From assembly GCF_003324165.1 (NCBI RefSeq), contig NW_025407845.1:372001-436000 (forward strand): a DNA stretch of 64,000 nt, written 5' to 3'. The position numbers were made by a program, and so were the translations under genes. This DNA is from Naegleria lovaniensis (Eukaryota; Heterolobosea; Eutetramitea; Acrasida; Naegleriidae). The notes under the pieces are model-generated. The model was not told the DNA's origin. It ran no database searches and saw only the letters and a program-made list of their open reading frames with translations. The first letter of the stretch is position 1, and every line of letters begins with the position of its first letter. Below are positions 56,147-64,000 of the stretch, piece after piece.

Positions 56147-56637
56147 TTTTTTTTGATGAAATGAAATGGTAATGATTGGAAACATTTGGAAAGTAACGGC
56201 CTTTGAAAAAGTAGCAAGTGAAAACTGCGATTGGCATCCACGGAGAGAAAATAAATGGTTCAATATGTTGAATTGAAAACTATTTGCCCCAAGTTATAGT
56301 AATCGAGAGATTTCTGATTTTTATAATAATTGAGAAATGAGATGGTGTGAAATGATACGCGATTTGGTGTTGGGGAATTGTCCTGGTTTCACAAGTACGA
56401 GTGAAATGATTTCAGTTTACAGTAAAAATGTCATGATGAGTAGTGACGTCCAGTAGTAGGTTGAATTTGATTTGGGATATTTTATTAAGGGTGATGTAAT
56501 TTGTGTTTGATGAAATGCAGTTGTCAAACGCAATTAGTCCTTGCATATGAGAATCACCTCGTACTAAATTATTTGTCAAATTTTGAATTTTATAAAACGA
56601 AGATGTTTTTATTGGGAAAGAAACTCGGTTCAAAAAT
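56147..56637. other. Spacer between the two GH19 genes, no supported gene
   Basis: Holds the promoter of copy A and the 3' flank of copy B. No other frame with a motif. Confidence 0.5.
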
Positions 56638-57721
56638 TTAACAACCCAAAGCACTTCTAGCACGTCTCCACTTGGCATCTCTGTCAGCCTTTCCATTGTA
56701 ACCACCATTGATTCTTCTGGTAATGACATCAAAGTTAGCTTGATCGCACTTGTCAGCATATTGATTCAATGAGCGAGAATTCCAGAACCAAACAGCAGTT
56801 CTAAAACCAACATCAACATCAGAAGCTCTAGTTGGATTGTTTTCCAAATCAACGCCAATAGCTTGTCCGGCAGCTCTGTAGTTGGCACGTCCAGTAATTT
56901 GAATTGGTCCACGTCCCTTATACTGTGTTGTTAAATTTGTGTGTGTTGACAATATTTTCATCATGAAATTGCATCAAGAATGAATAATCTTCAAAGTGAG
57001 AAATTAATGACTCTACTTACTCTAACACCATCACCTGGATAAATGTTACCAAGATCCTTTCTTCCTTCATAAGCAGCACCAGAAGCGAATTCAACCCACC
57101 AGTTGAGATCACCAGACTCGTGAGCAAGTTGAGCTAATGTTCAATTCATGACAAGTTCAAATCCAAAAATGGAAATAAGTGTGTTGATGACATGATGATT
57201 CAACAATACATTTACATCATCATGATGAATCTTCATGAATCAAACATTGTAAAAAAAAACATACCCAAGAAGGCACTCTTTCTGCAACAAGTGTTGATGC
57301 TACCAGTTCTCAAAGCATCATTCAAATAATTAATATATTGATTAGCCTTGGCAGAAGATAAACCTGGCATACAAGCTCTCAATTGCTCAACACTAATGCT
57401 AGAACCAGAAGAACCACCAGGATTGCTTGGTCGTTCATTCAAGTATTGAGAAGCAGCATAACCAGTTCCAAAACTGCCACGCACTTTATGCCATGTGTAT
57501 CCACATCCGTTCACAGTTTCACCACCGTAAGTGACGGTAGCTCCTTGAGAGATGGCAGTAATGACACCTTGGTTGGTACATGGTCCTCGACGGACATTCA
57601 AGGAAGCAGTGTTGACCACGAGAGTGGCTCCACTGGCGAGCATGGACTCTGAGTCGGCACAGACTACCAACGAGGCAGCGAATAAAACCAACAACAAGGA
57701 ACAGAGGAAGAGTTTTGACAT
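56638..57721 (-). CDS. Secreted SH3b-GH19 hydrolase B (284 aa)
   Basis: Exons 57721-57265, 57133-57021 and 56922-56638 sum to 285 codons; the first join is phase 1, the second phase 0. Signal peptide MSKLFLCSLLLVLFAAS, then SH3b (TLVVNTASLNVRRGPCTNQG), a short Ser/Gly linker and the GH19 domain with QLAHESGDLNWWVEF (Glu about 158), YEGRKDLGN and YKGRGPIQITGRANY. It shares most of its sequence and the first intron position with copy A. Its second intron lies after GVR, before YKGRG, whereas in copy A the intron is about 14 codons earlier. The start sits in AAAAAAAAATG. It is a recent tandem duplicate with the same predicted activity. Confidence 0.92.
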
Positions 57722-57984
57722 TTTTTTTTGTAATGATGATGAGAATGACATGCAGCAGTATGAGTTCATAAATAGGCACATGGTTATTATAATCATAATG
57801 AGGATGATTATGAAAAAATGATTCATGCAACGCACGACAGGTAACAAATGCAACGAACACTGTCGAGAAGTATTGCAATCTCAGTCATCTTTCTGTAATT
57901 TGGCGAATGGTTTGAAAAACACGCTCCAATCTGGCTATTGACGTGACCTGTTAATCGTGGTAACAAAAACGCCATGAATCACCA

Positions 57985-59706
57985 TCAATTTGCATCTTCA
58001 GATGGCATCAGTCTCGAGTAATAGGAGGAATTTGTATCTGTGATTGAAGATGTTGTAGTCTGTTGTCGATTTCCACGTTTGACTTTGATAACACGCAAAC
58101 AATTCCAGCAATCGTTGAAATCTTCCTTTTCGAATTCCGAGTAGGTCAGTCCGTTTGAAATTGCAACAAGTGAAGAATGAACCACAATGGAGACAACACC
58201 TGACAGTAATCCATTGAAAAAAGCTCCTGGAGTTGAGGATATTGTCATGTAGCACAAAGAAAACAGGGCACTAGAAACTGTGAATAATCCCACATATTTC
58301 AAGAACTTTTTCATGGTTGGTCAATACAATTGTGAAATCTTAATACTTACAGAAGAGTTGAAAATGTCTACATCTGAAACTTGCTTCATGGCCCAATAAA
58401 TCCATGCTGATGAAATGGCGAACAAAAATCCAGTGCTTCCAGACATTGCTGTTGAGTAAATCGAGAAAAATCGAATAATTGATTGCAAATCTCCAAATAG
58501 AGTCATGGTAATTGGCAACGCAATTCCAACCAAAATAAACAAAATTGCTAATAGACAGTACAATACTGCAGCTACTTTGTTGCTTTTGGTCTTGATGAAC
58601 AATACTAATGCTACCCATCTCAATACCCAAGTAAAGAGACTTGCAAATACCATAGCAATTCCAGTATTAATAATAACTGTAGATGGAACACTTGTCGAGT
58701 ATGAAATTTCAAAAATACTTGCAGTAGTGAGAACAAATTCGCTCAGCACCACACTTGTAATTGTCACACTGTTCATAATTTTCTTTTGTTTGATGCATGT
58801 TCGGATTTTTGGAATAAAGGTTGAAAAAAAGGCCAATAATAATGAAAGCCCATGAAGAGTACAAGTAATAGCACCTATGGCTTGTCTTGCTGCAAAATTG
58901 GAGAGATTGTTGTCACATTTGAGAGCAAAATAATTGCCGTCTATGCAATAACAAATGTATGAATAATTCCCATAGAGTGCGTTCGGTTCAACGGCAGTGC
59001 TATTAATGATAAACGGAATTCCAAATTGATAATTTCCACAATATGTTATAGAGCTAGGATATTGGTTCAACATTTCGCTCACTTTTTCATCCTTTGGCGT
59101 ACATGTTTTCAAATTACTTGCTTTGAATGAAATATGTTTGTAAGATCGCAGTGTCCTCTCATTTGTACAATATTGGCAATAATTGATCCAGTCATAAATA
59201 GTTGTTGAATATTGTGTTTCCCGTTCAATATATGTAGCCAAATCGATCGAAACGTTACTATTCATATCACAAAACAGGGAGTCACACGATAGTTTCAAAG
59301 CTTCTTCCCATTTTCTCACTTTTTTACAAACATCATAGCTCTGACCGATATTCTCAAAAATTACAAAACTATAATACCAAACAATTTCTTGGCCAGATCT
59401 AGCAATGACGGGCTGAACTCCATATTTTGTCCATAATGAAATATTTGAGCATCCAAACTCATCGGGTATCCATCGCTCATTTCCCATCTCTCTCAAAAAA
59501 CTTGTGGCACGTGTCATGTATTCCGATACATTCCAACAAGTATTGAATCGGTGAGAATAAAAAATGGTTTGAATTTCCATCGAACCTTCTCGTTGTGCTT
59601 TCATTGCCCGAACAAGCCTCGATGATGATGTAAAATCAAACACAACTTTCATCATCACGACCATGGCAAACAGCCATCGGAGCAACAACAGCGATTGTTT
59701 CTTCAT
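57985..59706 (-). CDS. Seven-span receptor-like protein with Cys-rich ectodomain (558 aa)
   Basis: Exons 59706-58351 and 58305-57985 join in phase 0 across a 45-base intron (GTAAGT..AAAAG), giving DIFNSS-FLKYVGLFTVSS; 559 codons in all. The ATG at 59706 follows TTTTAAAAAA; the frame above has only a GTG. A signal peptide (LLLLRWLFAMVVMMKVV) leads to about 240 residues of ectodomain with many Cys. Five spans are in exon 1 and two more in exon 2 (VGLFTVSSALFSLCYMTI and GLLSGVVSIVVHSSLVAI), seven in all. Cytosolic tail about 50 residues with KRGNRQQTTTSS. The layout resembles a Frizzled- or GPR-type receptor, but no motif fixes the family. The acceptor is inferred, since nearer AGs do not keep frame. 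Confidence 0.75.
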
Positions 59707-59800
59707 TTTTTTAAAAGACACCCGGGTGTCTTGGGTTTGACAAGTGATAAAGACGTCCACTAACCTGAGCGGGGTGTCTTTTAAAAAAATGAAGAAACAA
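59695..59800. repeat. 29-base perfect inverted repeat spanning the receptor start codon
   Basis: Arms 59695-59723 and 59772-59800 are exact reverse complements: the left reads TTGTTTCTTCATTTTTTT then AAAAGACACCC, and the right reads GGGTGTCTTTT then AAAAAAATGAAGAAACAA. They are separated by 48 bases. A 14-base palindrome, GACACCCGGGTGTC, sits at the inner edge of the left arm (59717-59730). The minus-strand ATG of the receptor is inside the left arm, so the arm carries its first codons. The transcript would fold into a strong hairpin unless transcription starts inside the arm. Confidence 0.8.
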
Positions 59801-60028
59801 CCTCAAAAATCGCGTGTCCAAATGACATGACTAAGGTAGCCTTAAAGCAGAATCATTGATCACTTTTAATGTAAACATTTTGGTGGTTTATTTAAAATAT
59901 TGTTAACGAAATTCAATCTACGACATGTTGGTTGGATTATAGGGATTCCTTGTTCTGGAAGGATCATGGATAACAAATTGAAAGATCTTTCAATCGTTAA
60001 GGATGGCGTTTGAGGTCAAGGCCTGTTG

Positions 60029-60859
60029 ATACGGCACAGCTTTAGCCGAGTTAAGGCCATCAAGTTCTTCATCAAATCCTCAATCAAGTTCTCCATCAAA
60101 TTCTCAATCAAGCTCTCAATTATTTTTCAAAGAAAATGATTCAAAACCACACAACGATCCACCAAATCATGATGATGAAATTCAACCCAAGTCTAAGAAA
60201 ATCAAATTATTGAACAATAAGCTCATTAGTGAGAGAGATGGAACTTTTTACATTGCAGATCTTACAGTAGACGAAGCTCTTGTGATTGAGAAGCAATTTG
60301 AGAAATTGGAACAGTGTTATGAATTATTTAATATTCTCCAAGAATTACTTACAAAGGCTTACCAATGTATCACGCACAGAAGTGATCTCTTTAAACAACT
60401 TCCATTAGTTGTGGCTAAGGAAAGCAATCCTTGCAAATCTCCTCCGAGCTGGTACAGGAAGCATTGCAAGGCGGAACACAAAGCAACGCATGTGAATTCT
60501 TATCATTGAAATTGTTTGGCAAGAATTTGGAAAACTTGAAACAAGATTCTTTTGAAAGACAAGTATTAAGTGCTTTCATCTCTCAGAAGATGGGAGGAAA
60601 TGGAGACAACGTGAGAAAATTAATCTCTCAAAAAAGGAAAAACCTACAACAAAAGAATCGAATTCAAACATCCTCAAAAACCTTAGCATGTTCTGTCACA
60701 TCATGTAGCAATGAAAGTGAACAGAAATGTCATTCATGTAAATTAATGTGTTGTGATGCACATATTTCTGATGATTTGTGCACCAAATGTGCCAAGCAGG
60801 AAATGAGAGACGAATCTGACGAAAATGATTTTGATGAGGATGATGAGAATGATTCATAA
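60029..60859 (+). pseudogene. Cys-rich C-terminal protein, frame broken once
   Basis: An open frame from a TGA upstream (about 60026) to near 60509 encodes a Ser/Asn-rich stretch and then TVDEALVIEKQFEKLEQCYE helices. A second frame from about 60431 to 60859 continues with SELVQEALQGG and LKLFGKNLENLKQDSFERQV helices. It has a metal-binding-like end (CSVTSCSNESEQKCHSCKLMCC, split by eye, then CTKCAKQ) and an acidic tail EDDENDS. The shift equals one lost base between 60431 and 60509, with no sensible intron. No ATG opens the first part in frame (an upstream ATGGCG at about 60003 would need an unsupported intron). Function unknown. The Cys pattern could bind zinc. It may be a decayed host gene. 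Confidence 0.55.
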
Positions 60860-60998
60860 TAGTACCTAAATTCACTCAAATCCGATGTATATTGCTGAAT
60901 AATGTAAAGCATAAACAACGTGAGTAATATTTTCTGTGCATCAAATTGAAACTTGAGAGATAGTCCTGACTTAAATGCAGCACAACATGAAATTTATA

Positions 60999-61029
60999 TT
61001 GTGCTTTTCGTTAAAGTGCGTTCGTTTTT
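60999..61029 (+). repeat. Left terminal inverted repeat of the mariner copy
   Basis: Starts TTGTGCTTTTCGTTAAAGTG and runs to GCGTTCGTTTTT. It matches the reverse complement of 61913-61943 with one mismatch in 31 (A versus T at the fifteenth base). Confidence 0.85.
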
Positions 61030-61234
61030 CGTTTGAATAAAATGCAAATTGGTTTTAAAAATTTTTAATTAGGTTTTGGCAGGTTGGAATTGGATTTGAA
61101 TTGAAAAAATTTTGATTTTGGCTAGCGTATTGGTTTGGTCGTTGGTATCTGTTTCTCCAAGCATTTTATCCAGTAATGTAGGACATATGTCAATTCACAT
61201 ATGGTCATTCTTTATCTGGAGAAATCTGTCGGTC

Positions 61235-61632
61235 ATCATTTAACTACACAAAGATTTTCATTGCTTGCTTGTATTAACATTGTTGGTGGATTAGTCTATG
61301 TCAATTTATTGATACAACTAAAAAAGCAATCAATTTAACGAATTTCTTCGTAGAATTTCAATTATGCTTCCAAAAGGCTCGATGATTAATATGGATAATG
61401 CATCTGTTCATATTGAATTGCAAAGTATTGTGGTGTCCTTGTATTGAAGCCAGACTACAATCCAATTGAATTTTGTTTTGGTTGGATAAAGCAAAAATTA
61501 CAACACTACGAATATTCCACAGAGCCTCTTCCAACGATTGTTGAAGAAACAATGAATAGCCTTTCTGTGGACTTAATTGCCTCGTATATCAACCATTGCC
61601 AACGCCTTTGGAATGACGATGATTCTGTTTAA
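61235..61632 (+). pseudogene. Transposase relic of the mariner copy
   Basis: The first segment reads QRFSLLACINIVGGLVYVNL. The second contains FLRRISIMLPKG and MDNASVH, matching the second catalytic Asp region (DNAxxH). The third, from about 61444, has KPDYNPIEFCFGWIKQKLQ, which in intact copies follows a LPPYSPD-type motif, here degenerate, and it ends VEETMNSLSVDLIASYINH. The segments lie in different frames with stops between them. The first Asp region is not recognisable. About 130 residues of an expected 300-350 remain, so it cannot make a working enzyme. Confidence 0.75.
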
Positions 61633-61656
61633 TTTAATAAAATCACTTCACCTTTT

Positions 61657-61806
61657 CGAACCGATCGAACCAACCAAACCAATCAAATTTAAAAATGCCT
61701 CCAGTCGAACCAATCAACCAATCAAACCAACCAAACCAACCAAACCAATCGAACCAATCAAACCAATCGAACCAACCAAATCAACCAAATTTAAAAATGC
61801 CTCCAA
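61657..61806 (+). repeat. Minisatellite-like AACCAA/AATCGAACC block
   Basis: A tract of short CCAA-rich units (variants of AACCAACC and AATCGAACC). It contains two exact copies of CAAATTTAAAAATGCCTCCA (61684-61703 and 61786-61805), so part of the block arose by a 102-base tandem duplication inside the transposon. Confidence 0.8.
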
Positions 61807-61912
61807 AGTTTGAAAAAAGTTGGTCGTTCGTTGGATTGGATTTGAATGCCGTTCGTTTTAAAAAAAATGAGATTCGTTTTGAGTTGATTGGAATTGGAAG
61901 AAAAATTTGAAA

Positions 61913-61943
61913 AAAAACGAACGCACTTAAACGAAAAGCACAA
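61913..61943 (-). repeat. Right terminal inverted repeat of the mariner copy
   Basis: Reads AAAACGAACGCACTTAAACG and then AAAAGCACAA on the plus strand. It is the reverse complement of the left end with one mismatch, and TA follows at 61944. Confidence 0.85.
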
Positions 61944-61998
61944 TATCAACACCCTCTCCGAGAGGATTCATGAAGGTTGTGCAGTGAGGATTGTTTTG

Positions 61999-63738
61999 AT
62001 GGATTTATCAGTTCAACCATGTCGATCAACTAGTAATGATTTTGACAATAATATTGTTACCCAATCATCCAATGAATATCTTCCGACGAAAAAAGAATTA
62101 GAATTATGGCTACGGAATCGATTCACCTTACAACAAATCGGGAAAAAGAAATGGCTTGAAAATAGAGAACGTCGTTATGATGGATATTTTCCTATTGAAT
62201 TTTTAAATGATAAAGAATTGATAATCCATCATATCAACAAGTACGGACTCGATACCGGATTTATTGCAAAACACTTGAGAACGGATGTAGATGTGTTTAT
62301 TGCATCAATTCGGCAAAAAAAATCGCCATACACGTACGTACCTAACGAGTTGTTGAGCTGCAGAGATGCAGTGTTGGAAGCAGCAAAGATTACTGGTCAC
62401 CGAACGTTGCACAGACTTTCATTATCGAACCATGAAAAATTTCTAAACGATAAGGAGATTGTGTTGGCAGCGGTTACTAACGATGGTATCGCTCTTCAAT
62501 TTGCTTCTTCTGAGTTAAAGAATGATAAGGAAGTTGTGCTACGTGCAGTGATGCAAAACAACCAAGCCCAACGTTATGCATCCGAGACACTAACAAAAGA
62601 CAATGATGTTTTTTTGACTTCCATATGTCCGACTGTGGCACACAAATATTCATCGATTAATTGGAACAATGATTCCATCATGTTAATGAAAACATTGAGA
62701 AACGATCGTGAATTTATTATTACTACTGCTGTCAAAAATAGGTCCATTTTGAGCTTACTGCTCAGCACAGCACAAGACTTGAAAAATGATCAACAATTAG
62801 CATTGGAAGCCATTAAGCACGATTTTGGCTTAATTTATCTCTTTTCGGACTTGGTACATGACCATGAATTTATGCTGAAAGCTATCAGTGTTAATGTCCT
62901 CTGTCTTAGGTATTCTTTTAGACTAACTAAACAAAAGGAATTTATGATGAGAGCAACTCGTATTAACGGCCTTGCATTGATAAATGCATCCGATGATTTG
63001 AGGCGTGACCACGAAATTGTACTTGAAGCAGTGAAACAAAACGGTGCTGCTTTTTTATATGCTACAGAAACAACAAGAAGTGATCCACAAATAGTCTCAC
63101 ATGCAGTCGAGCGTTTTGGGCCAGCATTATTGACAGCACCTATGGAGTTGAGACGTGACAAACAGTTTGTATTGAAGGCGCTCAATCACGATTTTTCGTT
63201 ATTTAAATATGTGCATGAAGAATTAAGGAACGACAAGGAATTTATAATGCAATTGATTACACGTCATCCTTTTGTTCTTCGATACGTGTCCGATGAGTTA
63301 AAGAATGATAAGCATGTTGTTTTAACGGCTGTTCAGCAATCAGGACTTATGCTACAGTACGCATCAGAGGACTTAAAAGAAGACAAAGAAGTTGTGTTGC
63401 AAAGTGTGAAACAGAACGGAGGGGCCTTAAATTTTGCTTCCAAAACTTTGCAGAGAGACAAGCAAATCATTAGCGAAGCTTTACATCAAAGCCCACATGC
63501 AATTAACTTTTGCTGCATGACATTAAGAAATGACAAGGAATTTATGTTATGGGCATTAAAACAACATCCCAGAATGATTGAATATATTGGTGATAAGGAC
63601 GATGCATTAATTTTGGAAGCTGTAAAAACTCATGGTTTTGGTGGAAACAGAAAGTATGAACCAGTCTTTAGCGAAGATTTATTACGAGCTAGGATGGAAC
63701 ATTATTATTATTCAGCATATTTTGGAAATCAAAAGTGA
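61999..63738 (+). CDS. DUF4116 repeat protein (579 aa from first ATG)
   Basis: First in-frame ATG at 61999 (MDLSVQPCRSTSND). The frame is open upstream through the right end of the mariner copy to a TTG at 61888, so the original start was probably cut off by the insertion. Residues after about 60 hold some twelve units of about 48 residues with the DUF4116 pattern: LKNDKEVVLRAVMQN, RRDHEIVLEAVKQNGAAFLYA, LKEDKEVVLQSVKQNGGALNFA and RNDKEFMLWALKQHP. DUF4116 repeats are greatly expanded in Naegleria and some other protists; the function is unknown. No signal peptide or membrane segment. If the mariner copy were absent, 16 more codons (60950-60998) would join in frame, ending GCAAQHEIYI-type sequence, but still without an ATG. 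Confidence 0.88.
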   Translation: MDLSVQPCRSTSNDFDNNIVTQSSNEYLPTKKELELWLRNRFTLQQIGKKKWLENRERRYDGYFPIEFLNDKELIIHHINKYGLDTGFIAKHLRTDVDVFIASIRQKKSPYTYVPNELLSCRDAVLEAAKITGHRTLHRLSLSNHEKFLNDKEIVLAAVTNDGIALQFASSELKNDKEVVLRAVMQNNQAQRYASETLTKDNDVFLTSICPTVAHKYSSINWNNDSIMLMKTLRNDREFIITTAVKNRSILSLLLSTAQDLKNDQQLALEAIKHDFGLIYLFSDLVHDHEFMLKAISVNVLCLRYSFRLTKQKEFMMRATRINGLALINASDDLRRDHEIVLEAVKQNGAAFLYATETTRSDPQIVSHAVERFGPALLTAPMELRRDKQFVLKALNHDFSLFKYVHEELRNDKEFIMQLITRHPFVLRYVSDELKNDKHVVLTAVQQSGLMLQYASEDLKEDKEVVLQSVKQNGGALNFASKTLQRDKQIISEALHQSPHAINFCCMTLRNDKEFMLWALKQHPRMIEYIGDKDDALILEAVKTHGFGGNRKYEPVFSEDLLRARMEHYYYSAYFGNQK

Positions 63739-63851
63739 AAACCTTACTTTCAATACAGAAACCGAAAATGACACCATTGGTTGTTGTAAATAAATTCAAG
63801 TCACACAAATCTGCACTCGTTATTCAATTTGTTGAAACAAGTTCAAAAAAA

Positions 63852-64000
63852 ATGGGTAAAAACAAAAATCGTTCCAGGCCATTCACCAACCATGGTGGAA
63901 CATTATCAACTTCTTCGCAACAACAACAATCCGGAAAGAAAGCATCATCAAATCCGAAAGGAGGATCTAAATTTCACCCAAAAGTAGATGTTTCGTTGCT
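63852..64000 (+). CDS. 5' end of an unrecognised gene (continues beyond window)
   Basis: ATG at 63852 in GTTCAAAAAAAATGGG, the A-rich start context shared by several genes here. About 50 codons are open to the window end: MGKNKNRSRPFTNHGG, then Ser/Gln-rich sequence and KKASSNPKGGSKFHPK. Basic, low-complexity N-terminus with no domain visible. It follows the DUF4116 gene by 113 bases on the same strand. Confidence 0.65.
   Translation, partial: MGKNKNRSRPFTNHGGTLSTSSQQQQSGKKASSNPKGGSKFHPKVDVSL

Larger units (their letters stand above)
60999..61943 (+). mobile_element. Tc1/mariner-superfamily DNA transposon copy, decayed
   Basis: 945 bases bounded by TA on each side (60997-60998, 61944-61945), the target-site duplication of this superfamily. 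Its ends are inverted repeats of 31 bases with one mismatch. Inside are remnants of a DDE transposase (ACINIVGGLVYVNL, then a MDNASVH segment, then KPDYNPIEFCFGWIKQKL), the DDE_3 order. Frames and stops show several breaks, and the N-terminal DNA-binding region is missing, so the copy is non-autonomous. A small tandem repeat block fills its 3' third. It sits at the 5' end of the DUF4116 gene. Confidence 0.85.

Noticed and set aside
1-64000. CRISPR arrays or bacterial operons
   Set aside because: No regularly spaced direct repeats; introns and low-complexity proteins show the DNA is eukaryotic.

Overview
This is protist nuclear DNA, AT-rich, with genes packed tightly on both strands and short GT-AG introns (about 45 to 380 bases, mostly 45 to 90). 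The gene content points to a free-living amoeboflagellate of the Naegleria type (Heterolobosea): hybrid histidine kinases with long Asn/His/Gln runs, a DUF4116 repeat protein, a DUF4476 protein, an RCC1-BTB protein, GH19 hydrolases and a Fanzor (eukaryotic TnpB) relic. The genus is an inference; no rRNA or other marker gene is present. Splice joins below were read by eye from donor, acceptor and frame. For most multi-exon genes the exon sum is an exact multiple of three.

Layout. 1-6.3 kb: the 3' end of an unknown gene, then two tandem hybrid histidine kinases on the minus strand, the first broken in frame. 6.3-6.8 kb: a spacer with a candidate Pol III-type structured RNA. 6.8-14.9 kb: a seven-blade RCC1 plus BTB/BACK protein and an HPS3 (BLOC-2 subunit) homologue. 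14.9-20.1 kb: an accessory island with a P-element-like DNA transposon, whose large protein joins a DDE transposase, a DEDDh exonuclease and a CXC cysteine domain, next to a Fanzor C-terminal relic. 20.4-26 kb: three unrecognised genes. 26.7-31 kb: a DUF4476 gene and a third hybrid kinase. 31-38.6 kb: an M50B-like membrane peptidase, a flavin amine oxidase, a four-span membrane protein, a C2 protein with a YPPQQ tail, a two-span membrane protein and a one-span protein. 38.7-46.6 kb: a two-HMG-box protein, an unknown gene and an F-box/LRR-like gene. 46.8-54.9 kb: two divergent genes that both end in a PH domain. One is a 2,002-residue kinesin-like protein whose motor has lost its ATPase motifs. 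55-57.7 kb: tandem secreted SH3b-GH19 hydrolases with different second-intron positions. 58-59.8 kb: a seven-span receptor-like gene whose start lies in a perfect inverted repeat. 60-64 kb: a frame-broken cysteine protein, a complete-ended Tc1/mariner copy at the 5' end of a DUF4116 gene, and the start of another gene.

How it fits together. Most of the window is ordinary host genome: signalling (histidine kinases, C2, PH, 7TM), trafficking (HPS3), secreted polysaccharide hydrolysis (GH19) and ubiquitin-adaptor-like proteins (BTB, F-box). The parts most worth following are the transposase-exonuclease-CXC fusion, the kinesin pseudo-motor, the mosaic histidine kinase family and the unassigned structured RNA.
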